From Bacillus subtilis (GTDB lineage: Bacteria; Pseudomonadota; Alphaproteobacteria; Rhizobiales; Rhizobiaceae), in assembly GCA_021733665.1 (NCBI GenBank), contig JAHREI010000008.1:1-64000 (forward strand): DNA of 64,000 bases, written 5' to 3'. Shown one piece after another: positions 57,243-64,000 of the stretch. The notes beneath the pieces were generated by a model, which searched no databases, was not told the origin of the DNA, and saw only the letters and a list, made by a program, of their open reading frames with translations. The position numbers were made by a program, and so were the translations under genes. The first letter of the stretch is position 1. Every line of letters begins with the position of its first letter.

Positions 57243-58352
57243 TTAAAGCGGATGCCCGCTGAGGCAGCTCCAATGCTCTCCGGCAATGCCGTTGAGCTGG
57301 GCGCGGCCGGTTTCAAAAGGCGCCAGCATCGCAGGATCTTTTGCCCAGACCATGGTGGAAGCCAGATGCGTAAAGGCAATGCGTTTGCCGAGCATGGCTT
57401 CCATCATCAGCGGCTGGGTACGTCCGCGAATGGCTGCAGCGCCGCTTTGGGCAGCGTGGTGGATCAGTGCATCAATGGTCTGGCTGGCAGCCTTGGGGTG
57501 GCTGAGAAGCTCTAGCACTCTTGCAGTGCTGCCGCACTGTAAATGGTAGAGAAACAGACCGACGGTCTTACCGGTTTTGGTTGCTGCCTTCACCATAAAG
57601 GGCTGGCCGTAATCCGGTTTCTGCAACGCATCCTGTAACCGTGCAGCGAATTGAGCTTCCTGCCATTGCGGGCGGCTGGCAAAATCTGCGCTGAACTGAT
57701 GATAAAGCGCTGTGAATTCTGCCATATCAATTTGCTGGCATTGCATTGCCTGTCCGGCAGTCCAGTTGTGCGGTGTGCCTGACCATCGCAAACTATTATG
57801 CGACATGGCATTGCGTTTGCGCTGGTCGATCAAACCGGCGACAGGACCAAAGAACTTCAGTAGCCTCAATTTTGAACCGGCGGTCTCAATGGCAAATTTA
57901 AGCGGGCTGATAATCCGTAGCCAGTCGAGGCTGTAATTGGTGAGCTGAACAGCATTGAGCTTTTTCCACATTGCGGCTGTGGTTTCACTCGCTGTTTCGG
58001 TGAGGATCAGATCGTAATGATCATCAAGAAGGCTGCGCATCAGCTTGGCACCGCCCAGCGGGTCTTGCTCATGATTGTCGACCATCAGCGAGCCGACCAT
58101 TGCGGCTTTGAGAAGCTGCCCATCATGCAAATAGTCGAAATAATTGACCCCGATGAAGCCGCAAATGACGCCCTGATCATTCAGCAGAACCTTGGAGGCA
58201 GATGCTGCCTCACCGGAAAAACCAATATAGAGACGCTGCAGATAATTGCTCAAAGCTGTGGAAGGCTGCTTGCTGCTGTTTTGAAATATCTTTTGGAATA
58301 GTCGGGTAACATCCGGCATATCCGCCTGCTGTAAAAATCTGATTTCACTCAT
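57243..58352 (-). CDS. GNAT-fold acyltransferase-like protein
   Basis: 369 residues. An N-terminal GNAT-like domain (EIRFLQQADMPDVTRLFQKIF, VICGFIGVNYFDYLHDGQLLKAAMVGSLMVDNHEQDPLGGAKLMRSLL) and a second similar half. The acetyl-CoA loop appears as DPLGGAKLM, weakly conserved. It faces the AsnB-ACP-ligase-NadE set from the other side of a repeat. Joining an acyl group from the ACP to an amine is one possible role (inference). Confidence 0.7.
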   Translation of the reverse strand: MSEIRFLQQADMPDVTRLFQKIFQNSSKQPSTALSNYLQRLYIGFSGEAASASKVLLNDQGVICGFIGVNYFDYLHDGQLLKAAMVGSLMVDNHEQDPLGGAKLMRSLLDDHYDLILTETASETTAAMWKKLNAVQLTNYSLDWLRIISPLKFAIETAGSKLRLLKFFGPVAGLIDQRKRNAMSHNSLRWSGTPHNWTAGQAMQCQQIDMAEFTALYHQFSADFASRPQWQEAQFAARLQDALQKPDYGQPFMVKAATKTGKTVGLFLYHLQCGSTARVLELLSHPKAASQTIDALIHHAAQSGAAAIRGRTQPLMMEAMLGKRIAFTHLASTMVWAKDPAMLAPFETGRAQLNGIAGEHWSCLSGHPL

Positions 58353-58718
58353 GGCAAATATTGCCCCGCTTTTTGAAAATATCCCCGATTACGCCCCACA
58401 TAAGTGGCCACTCAATAAGTCCGTTCAGATGTTCGAAGACATGGCTGAAGCGGATTCTTACCGGATGAAATAGCTGTAACTTTGTTTCCGGCTTTTGACC
58501 AGTCTCAGCGCCAAACGGAATGATTTTGATGGGAATTTATTAATCCGGCCAGAGAGCAAATGCGCGATAAAATTGCGGGCAATATAAACTTGACTCTTTT
58601 TATCATGTTTATTATTTCCGGTCATAAGAGTGAAAATCATCCTCTTATTGCTGTCTTTCAAAAATTGTCATGAATGTCATGGCAGGATGGATGCTGTCCG
58701 CCTGCCAAAGGGGGTACT
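58353..58718. other. 366-base gap before the TonB receptor
   Basis: No credible gene. It contains a TGA-N9-TCA site at 58591-58605 and, near the start codon, GTCATGAATGTCATGGCAGG with a repeated GTCATG. Confidence 0.45.
58591..58605 (+). promoter_or_regulatory. RirA iron-box-like site
   Basis: TGA-N9-TCA, the form of the IRO box read by RirA in rhizobia. 114 bases before the receptor start. The motif is short and degenerate, so support is modest. Confidence 0.4.
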
Positions 58719-60905
58719 ATGTCTGTTGTCAGGCGCTGTCTGCATGCATCTCTTGCGGGTACGATTTTAAGTGTTTCCGGTTTTTCTTTGGTGTCTCTCG
58801 CCCAAGCCGAGGAGCAAAAAACAGCCAAAGATAAGACGACCGCACAAACTGAGCTGACTGCCACGCAATTGCAGACCATCACGATCAGCGGTGGTCAGAA
58901 TGGTGCTTTTGTACAAGGTGATGGCGTTTATCGTACGCCTGCGCCGGTTAGTTCTGTGAGCAGTGATGCATTACAGGAGCGGTTTGGCGGCGATGCACAG
59001 GCTGCGTTGCGCTCGACATCGGGTGTCTTTACGCGCCAGCAAAGCAGCCAGCCCGGTATTGAGGTGAATATTCGCGGCATGAGCGGTTTCGGTCGTGTGA
59101 ATGCGATGATTGATGGTGTGCCGCAGACATTCCGCAATGTGGCTGGGCATGCGTCTTCCGGCGGGACATTGTTGTATGTCCAGCCGGAGTTACTGGGCGG
59201 TATTGATGTTCACAAGGGTGCCGTCGGCGGCGCTGCCGGTATGGGTACACTAAGCGGTGCCGCAAATTTCCGCACGCTTGACTTTGATGATATCGTTTTG
59301 CCCGGTCATGATGTCGGTGTGCTGACGCGCTGGAAAGTCGGAACCAATGGTTTTGGCGGCTCCGGTATGCTGGCAGGTGCGGCGCGCGCCAATCTGAACA
59401 GCGATCCGTCCAGTAATGTCAGTATGCTTGGCGCTTTTGCCCGTACGTCTTATGGCACATTTAAAAACGGCGACGGTGTTTATGTGGATGGCGGACGCGA
59501 TGCCACCAATCGTCCGGGCGGCGGATTGCTCAAGCTGGAATTTGCTCCATCCTCCGAGCATAATCTTAAACTGGGTGCGCGCTGGTATGAAAACCGCTTC
59601 GTCTATGCGAATTACGAGCAGGATCTGAAAAACGCATCCTATACAGCGAATTACGCCTACACGCCGGATGATAATGACTGGATCGATCTGAAGGTGAATG
59701 CCTATTACAACCGCACCAATATGGACTATGCGGCAACCGGTGGCAGTTATCGTGGCCGTAAAACAGATGATCGCGGTTATGGTTTTGATATTTCCAATAC
59801 CAGCAAAGCCATGCTGGCGGATGATGTGCAGCTCAGCCTGTTTTATGGCGGTTCTCTGAGCAGCGACGAATATCTGATCAATAATTATCGCGGTGCTAAT
59901 CCTCCCGGAACATTAAAGAAAACCAGTGGCTTCACCGATGCGACCTTGTCGTGGAACATGTTCACATTCACAGGTGGTTTGCGTTACGATCATTGGAATG
60001 TTGAAGGTTTCCAGCCAGCCTATGCGGCGGGTACGGGCGATTGCCCTGCAGGCGGGCCTGTTTGTGGTAACAAGGATATTGAGCGCAGCAGCGGTAAATG
60101 GCTGCCGAAGGTTTCTGTAACAGCGCAGCCTTATCAGGGTGTAGAGCTTTATGCGACCTATGCCCATACATTCCGTCCGCCGACCGTGCAAGAAATGTTC
60201 TTCTCGTTGATCCCGATCGGTGCGGGACTGGGTAGCGGTATTGCCAATAATCTCAACCTTGATCCGGAATATAGCAAAGGCTGGGATATCGGGGTGAATC
60301 TGACCGAAGACGGTTTGTTGCGCAGCGGTGATAAGTTCCGTCTGAAAACCGGCTTCTTCCACAATAACATTGAAAATTTTGTCGTTAATGACTTTGTGGA
60401 TGTGCCGAACCGTGGCCCGACTGCAATGTGGATCAACCGTCCGGGTAAGACCAAGATGTATGGCTGGGAAGTTGAAGGCAGTTACGATCTCGGCTTCTTC
60501 TACACCAATGTTTCCTATACGCACGCTAAGACCGATCAGCCGATCGGGGAAGGTGCCGGAGCGGGGAACGGCGATGCCTTTATGATACCGGATCAGTATG
60601 GCACGCTTGATGCGGGTTTCCGTCTGTTTGATGAGACGCTCACTTTAGGTGCGCAGGCACGTTATTTCGGCAAAAGCAGCTATGCCGGTTTTGGTACAGA
60701 TTTCGGCCAGAAGTTCGCATTGCCGAGCTATGTTCTTTACGATCTTTACGGTTCCTATAAGCTGAAAGAAAATGCGGAACTGTTCTTCTCGATTGAAAAT
60801 GTGGCGAACAAGAATTACCGCGTCGCCGTTTCCGGCCCGTTAGGGGAAAACGAATATTCAGGCAAAGGCCGCAGTTTCATTTTTGGTGCAAGCGCCAAAT
60901 TTTGA
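58719..60905 (+). CDS. TonB-dependent haem/haemoglobin-type receptor
   Basis: 728 residues. Signal peptide to about residue 28 (LAQAEE), plug domain (YRTPAPVSSVSSDALQERFGGDAQAALRSTSGVF, then NIRGMSGFGRVNAMIDGVPQTFRN), and a 22-strand-type barrel ending in FIFGASAKF. THTFRPPTVQEMFF followed by NNLNLDPEYSKGWD is like the FRAP/NPNL region of haem receptors, with Pro for Ala and no His between. Start at ATG 58719 after AAGGGGG. Ligand is therefore likely haem or an iron chelate, not proven. Confidence 0.92.
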   Translation: MSVVRRCLHASLAGTILSVSGFSLVSLAQAEEQKTAKDKTTAQTELTATQLQTITISGGQNGAFVQGDGVYRTPAPVSSVSSDALQERFGGDAQAALRSTSGVFTRQQSSQPGIEVNIRGMSGFGRVNAMIDGVPQTFRNVAGHASSGGTLLYVQPELLGGIDVHKGAVGGAAGMGTLSGAANFRTLDFDDIVLPGHDVGVLTRWKVGTNGFGGSGMLAGAARANLNSDPSSNVSMLGAFARTSYGTFKNGDGVYVDGGRDATNRPGGGLLKLEFAPSSEHNLKLGARWYENRFVYANYEQDLKNASYTANYAYTPDDNDWIDLKVNAYYNRTNMDYAATGGSYRGRKTDDRGYGFDISNTSKAMLADDVQLSLFYGGSLSSDEYLINNYRGANPPGTLKKTSGFTDATLSWNMFTFTGGLRYDHWNVEGFQPAYAAGTGDCPAGGPVCGNKDIERSSGKWLPKVSVTAQPYQGVELYATYAHTFRPPTVQEMFFSLIPIGAGLGSGIANNLNLDPEYSKGWDIGVNLTEDGLLRSGDKFRLKTGFFHNNIENFVVNDFVDVPNRGPTAMWINRPGKTKMYGWEVEGSYDLGFFYTNVSYTHAKTDQPIGEGAGAGNGDAFMIPDQYGTLDAGFRLFDETLTLGAQARYFGKSSYAGFGTDFGQKFALPSYVLYDLYGSYKLKENAELFFSIENVANKNYRVAVSGPLGENEYSGKGRSFIFGASAKF

Positions 60906-60934
60906 GGATTGCTGCTTTGTGTCGAACACATCAG

Positions 60935-60962
60935 CCTGCCGGATCAGTCCGGCAGGTTTTTT
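60935..60962 (+). terminator. receptor terminator
   Basis: CCTGCCGGA / TCCGGCAGG, TCAG loop, then six T, 30 bases past the stop. Confidence 0.93.
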
Positions 60963-61114
60963 ATTGTCTTAAAGAAAATCGCAGTTGCGTCAAAATAGCC
61001 AGTACGTCTTTTTTCAATGTTGCCTATGTTAGGCGCAGAGGGGATGTTTGCGGCTTGCACATTGATTTTACAGGCTGTTTAAATTTTTCAGTTTAATATT
61101 ATACCGAACCATGC

Positions 61115-62779
61115 ATGATGGAGCTTCTGCTTCGGATAGGAAATTCTGCGGTGTCGCAAAGTGTATCGCCTTTAGCCCCGTTTAAACATAAAGCTTTTCG
61201 TTCTTTATGGACTGCAACGCTTGCATCCAATTTAGGCGGACTGATCCAGACGGTGGGCGCGGGCTGGATGATGACCACCATCGCGCAATCCTCCAATATG
61301 GTGGCGCTGGTGCAGGCTTCTACTACTTTGCCGGTGATGTTTTTCTCGCTGTTTGCCGGTGCTTTGGCAGATAATTTTGACCGCCGCCGTATCATGCTGA
61401 TCGCGCAGTTTATGATGCTGCTGGTGTCGTTGATGCTGGCGATTTTCGGCTATATGGGCTGGCTCACGCCATGGCTGCTGCTGAGCTTCACCTTCCTGAT
61501 CGGCTGCGGTGGTGCTTTGCACAATCCGTCATGGCAGGCCTCGATGGGCGATATTGTACCGCGCTCCGATTTGCCGGGGGCTGTGGCGCTTAACAGCATG
61601 AGCTTTAATGCCATGCGCAGTATCGGCCCGGCTATCGGTGGTTTTATCGTGGCCGTTGCCGGTGCTGCTTTTGCGTTTATTATCAATGCTGTCAGCTATA
61701 TTCCGCTGATTATTGCATTGCTGCGCTGGAAGCCGCAGGTTGCAAAATCCACGCTGCCGCGCGAGACCTTTGGCCGTGCTGTTTCTGCCGGTCTGCGCTA
61801 TGTTTCGATGTCGCCGAACTTGATCAAGGTGATGTTTCGCGGCTTCCTGTTCGGCCTGTCCGCGATTGTTGTGCTTGCTCTGCTGCCGCTGGTCGCCCGC
61901 GATCTGGTGCAGGGTACCGCGCTGACCTATGGTATTATGCTCGGCGCTTTCGGGCTTGGTGCGATTGCCGGTGCTTTCACTTCCGGTGAGCTGCGCGAAA
62001 AATTTGCCAATGAAACGATTGTCCGCGGTGCATTTATCGCCTTTGGTATCAGTGTCTATCTGCTGTCCTATAGCCATTCGGTTATCTTAAGCTGCTTGTT
62101 GCTGTTGCCTGCCGGTGCTTCGTGGGTGCTGGCTTTGTCGCTGTTCAATGTCACCGTGCAATTGTCCACGCCGCGCTGGGTGGTGGGGCGTGCCTTGGCG
62201 CTGTATCAGACCGCCACTTTTGGCGGTATGGCTGCCGGTAGCTGGCTCTGGGGTTCGGTGGCAGATGGCTATGGCCCTGAAACTGCATTGAGTGTTGCGG
62301 CCTTCACACTGGTTGGCGGCGCGCTAATCGGTCTGGTCTTTAAACTGCCGGAATTTGACAAGCTCAATCTTGACCCGCTCAACTCATTTGCCGAGCCGGA
62401 GCTCCGTCTGGACATTCGTCCGCGCAGTGGTCCGATTATGGTGATGGTCGATTATCATATCGAGCAGCATAATGTGCATGCATTTCTGGAGGCGATGGTT
62501 GCGCGTCGTCGTATCCGTATTCGTGATGGTGCCCAACAATGGGCCTTGCTGCGCGATCTGGAAAATCCGGATATCTGGACGGAAACCTACCATGTGCCGA
62601 CTTGGGTGGAATATGTCCGTCATAATCAGCGCCGGACCTATGCGGATGCTGCTGTATCAGAGAAATTGCTGTCGCTGCATAAAGGGCCGGAAAAGCCGCG
62701 TGTCCATCGCATGATTGAGCGCCAGACCGTGCCTTTACACGATGATATGCCGTTGAAACCGCATATTGAAATTACCTGA
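61115..62779 (+). CDS. MFS exporter (EntS-like) with extra C-terminal domain
   Basis: 554 residues. About 400 residues of twelve-helix MFS_3 transporter (LASNLGGLIQTVGAGWMMTTIA, GALADNFDRRRIMLIAQ, NPSWQASMGDIVPRSDLPGAVALNSMSFN), then a soluble tail of about 140 residues (MVMVDYHIEQHNVHAFLEAM...RIRDGAQQWALLRDLENPDIWTETYHVPTW) like an antibiotic-monooxygenase (ABM) fold. Siderophore exporters such as EntS belong to this family, and the TonB receptor is next door. GTG 61151 has a better ribosome site than ATG 61115. Confidence 0.88.
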   Translation: MMELLLRIGNSAVSQSVSPLAPFKHKAFRSLWTATLASNLGGLIQTVGAGWMMTTIAQSSNMVALVQASTTLPVMFFSLFAGALADNFDRRRIMLIAQFMMLLVSLMLAIFGYMGWLTPWLLLSFTFLIGCGGALHNPSWQASMGDIVPRSDLPGAVALNSMSFNAMRSIGPAIGGFIVAVAGAAFAFIINAVSYIPLIIALLRWKPQVAKSTLPRETFGRAVSAGLRYVSMSPNLIKVMFRGFLFGLSAIVVLALLPLVARDLVQGTALTYGIMLGAFGLGAIAGAFTSGELREKFANETIVRGAFIAFGISVYLLSYSHSVILSCLLLLPAGASWVLALSLFNVTVQLSTPRWVVGRALALYQTATFGGMAAGSWLWGSVADGYGPETALSVAAFTLVGGALIGLVFKLPEFDKLNLDPLNSFAEPELRLDIRPRSGPIMVMVDYHIEQHNVHAFLEAMVARRRIRIRDGAQQWALLRDLENPDIWTETYHVPTWVEYVRHNQRRTYADAAVSEKLLSLHKGPEKPRVHRMIERQTVPLHDDMPLKPHIEIT

Positions 62780-62802
62780 GTTTTCTCTTTAGATAAAATT
62801 TC

Positions 62803-62833
62803 AACGCCGGTTTGTTTGATACAGACCGGCGTT
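62803..62833 (+). terminator. terminator after the MFS gene
   Basis: AACGCCGGT / ACCGGCGTT, 13-base loop, then TTTG, 24 bases past the stop. Confidence 0.82.
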
Positions 62834-63007
62834 TTGTATTTCAGGTGCATTTATGTGGCCGGAATGAAATATTTTATGGCCTCATGACAGAATGACGCCA
62901 GCATGATAAAACTATACAAAATAGCTCATGTTTTTGAGTGCCAGACTATTCTCAGTTTCGCATAGAAGCGGAAATACATGCTGGCATCACAATCGATGAG
63001 GCAGAAT

Positions 63008-63403
63008 ATGCAGATTGATATTCAGGATTTTCCGTTGGTAAAGATGGATTATTCCGGTGAAGGTAAGCAGACGATTGAGGAGACATTGCAGATTTTTGAG
63101 CAATGCCTGCAACGCAAACAAGCCTTTGTATTTCTCGCAGGCGGTGCGGATTTCGACAAGGATCCGAGCGAAAGTGTTGCTGACCGCCGCGCTGTCTCTT
63201 TGTGGATGAAACAGCATAAGGCTGAGCTGCACGATTACGTGAAGGCGATGTATTATGTGGAACAGAGTTCGGTCAAACGTCTCGCTGCAAAAGCCTTCTC
63301 CGTCATTTATGGTAAGTTCTGGGGGCACCCGATGATCGTCACGGAGAACCGTGATGATGCCGTGCGTCAGGCTTATGAACTTTTAGGATTATCATCAGAG
63401 TAA
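63008..63403 (+). CDS. conserved cytosolic protein, unknown
   Basis: 131 residues, no signal or membrane helix. It alternates strand and helix (MQIDIQDFPLVKMDYSG, AFVFLAGGADFDKD, SVADRRAVSLWMKQHKAELHDYVKAMYYVEQ, HPMIVTENRDDAVRQAYELLG), a layout like STAS/SpoIIAA-type folds. Start at ATG 63008 after GAGGCAG; in-frame ATGs at 62978 and 62996 are less well placed. It is 10 bases before an AraC regulator gene. Confidence 0.75.
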   Translation: MQIDIQDFPLVKMDYSGEGKQTIEETLQIFEQCLQRKQAFVFLAGGADFDKDPSESVADRRAVSLWMKQHKAELHDYVKAMYYVEQSSVKRLAAKAFSVIYGKFWGHPMIVTENRDDAVRQAYELLGLSSE

Positions 63404-63413
63404 CGGTGATTTC

Positions 63414-64000
63414 ATGTTTTTTACAACAAGTTTTCCTGATTATGCATTACCGGACCAGATTAACCGTCCGGTGGTTGTTATGGGATTGTCGATGGTGGTG
63501 GATGGCTGGGAGTTCCCGCGTCACTCTCATCGCAAAGCGCAGCTTTTATTCAGTGCCAGTGGCGTGGTGACGGTTGAAACGGATAGCGGTGTCTGGGTCG
63601 TGCCGCCGCAATGTGCGGTCTGGATACCAGGGGGGCTGCCGCATAAAGCCAGAAGTACCGGTGAAGTGCGCGGTTTCGGCCTGTTTGTCGAGCCGGATAT
63701 TATGGACGGTTTGCCGGATATTTGTTGCAGTGTATCTGTCTCGCCTTTGTTGCAAAGCTTGCTAGAAAAGGCGGCAGGTTTCGACGAGTATTACGATGAG
63801 GACGGTGCTGAAGGCAGGCTCATTGGTGTTCTGCTGGACGAGTTGGTGGCTGCACCGCTGGAGCAGTTACATTTGCCGATACCGGCGGATAACCGGTTGC
63901 GCAAATTGACGGATATGTTGCTGGATGATCCTGCAAGCCACGCAACGCTGGAAGTTTGGGCGCATCGTATCGGTATGAGTGAGCGTTCTCTGAGCCGGTT
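63414..64000 (+). CDS. AraC family regulator with cupin domain, cut by window end
   Basis: Open frame from ATG 63414 to the window edge (195 codons, no stop). N-terminal cupin: WEFPRHSHRKAQLLFSASGV, then VVPPQCAVWIPGGLPHKARST with His and Pro of the cupin fold. A linker rich in Leu follows, and the start of the helix-turn-helix domain (DDPASHATLEVWAHRIGMSERSLSR) is visible. The rest lies outside. Confidence 0.88.
   Translation, partial: MFFTTSFPDYALPDQINRPVVVMGLSMVVDGWEFPRHSHRKAQLLFSASGVVTVETDSGVWVVPPQCAVWIPGGLPHKARSTGEVRGFGLFVEPDIMDGLPDICCSVSVSPLLQSLLEKAAGFDEYYDEDGAEGRLIGVLLDELVAAPLEQLHLPIPADNRLRKLTDMLLDDPASHATLEVWAHRIGMSERSLSR

Noticed and set aside
58458-58661. 67-codon minus-strand frame before the TonB receptor
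   Set aside because: No ribosome site, no domain, basic low-complexity composition, and it lies across the likely promoter of the receptor.

Overview
The window looks like a chromosome segment of an alphaproteobacterium of the Brucellaceae (Brucella / Ochrobactrum / Pseudochrobactrum group). The evidence is an initiator tRNA, promoters of the sigma-EcfG type (GGAAC-N16-NGTTAG), a Brucella-like PutA with a divergent Lrp-type regulator, a RirA-type iron motif, and three copies of a palindromic Bru-RS-like intergenic repeat. Genus is an inference; no rRNA gene is present. The first 12 kb is patchy and relatively AT-rich and carries decayed IS6-family transposase fragments.

1-10 kb is a general-stress island beside tRNA-fMet. 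It holds a partial tRNA duplicate, an IS6 remnant, a dead csbD copy, trehalose synthesis (otsB-otsA) behind a SRAP-like gene that has lost its catalytic residues, a live csbD, a stress-type SDR, a low-affinity iron permease-like protein, PepSY-like, glycine-zipper, DUF892, KGG-like and PRC-barrel proteins, and several tiny proteins. Four EcfG-type promoters were found by eye. 10-16.4 kb: SDR/LysR pair, second IS6 remnant, Lrp regulator and putA (proline to glutamate).

16.4-21.8 kb: a deleted ABC permease remnant, then a ugp-type glycerol-phosphate (diester) uptake operon with a Pho-box-like site. 21.9-27 kb: exported proteins (outer-membrane barrels, class A acid phosphatase, DUF1254 protein) around an AraC regulator; two promoters share a near-identical 22-base element. 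27-30.6 kb: a MocR regulator divergent from VOC, RhtB exporter and PhzF genes.

30.8-42.1 kb is a metal-defence region. It has cueR, copA, copZ, a small Met/His-rich membrane protein, glutaredoxin plus ferredoxin-reductase, an SmtB-type ArsR regulator, an RND efflux pump, and a frameshifted CDF metal exporter behind a large palindrome. Four promoters have the CueR architecture (19-bp spacer with a TTCCA/TGGAA dyad), so the RND pump and the redox pair appear to belong to the copper regulon.

42-49.8 kb: a secreted triad protein, a mercaptopyruvate sulfurtransferase, a tri-heme plus TsdA-like cytochrome operon behind a perfect FNR box, and an SsuABC/TauABC-type uptake operon with a repeat inside it. 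50-58.4 kb: EamA exporter and LysR regulator, then an AsnB amidotransferase - acyl carrier protein - AMP ligase - NadE-like ATP pyrophosphatase operon, facing a GNAT gene. This is the best candidate for an undescribed biosynthetic system. 58.7-64 kb: a TonB-dependent haem/iron-type receptor, an MFS exporter with an extra C-terminal domain, a small cytosolic protein and a truncated AraC regulator.
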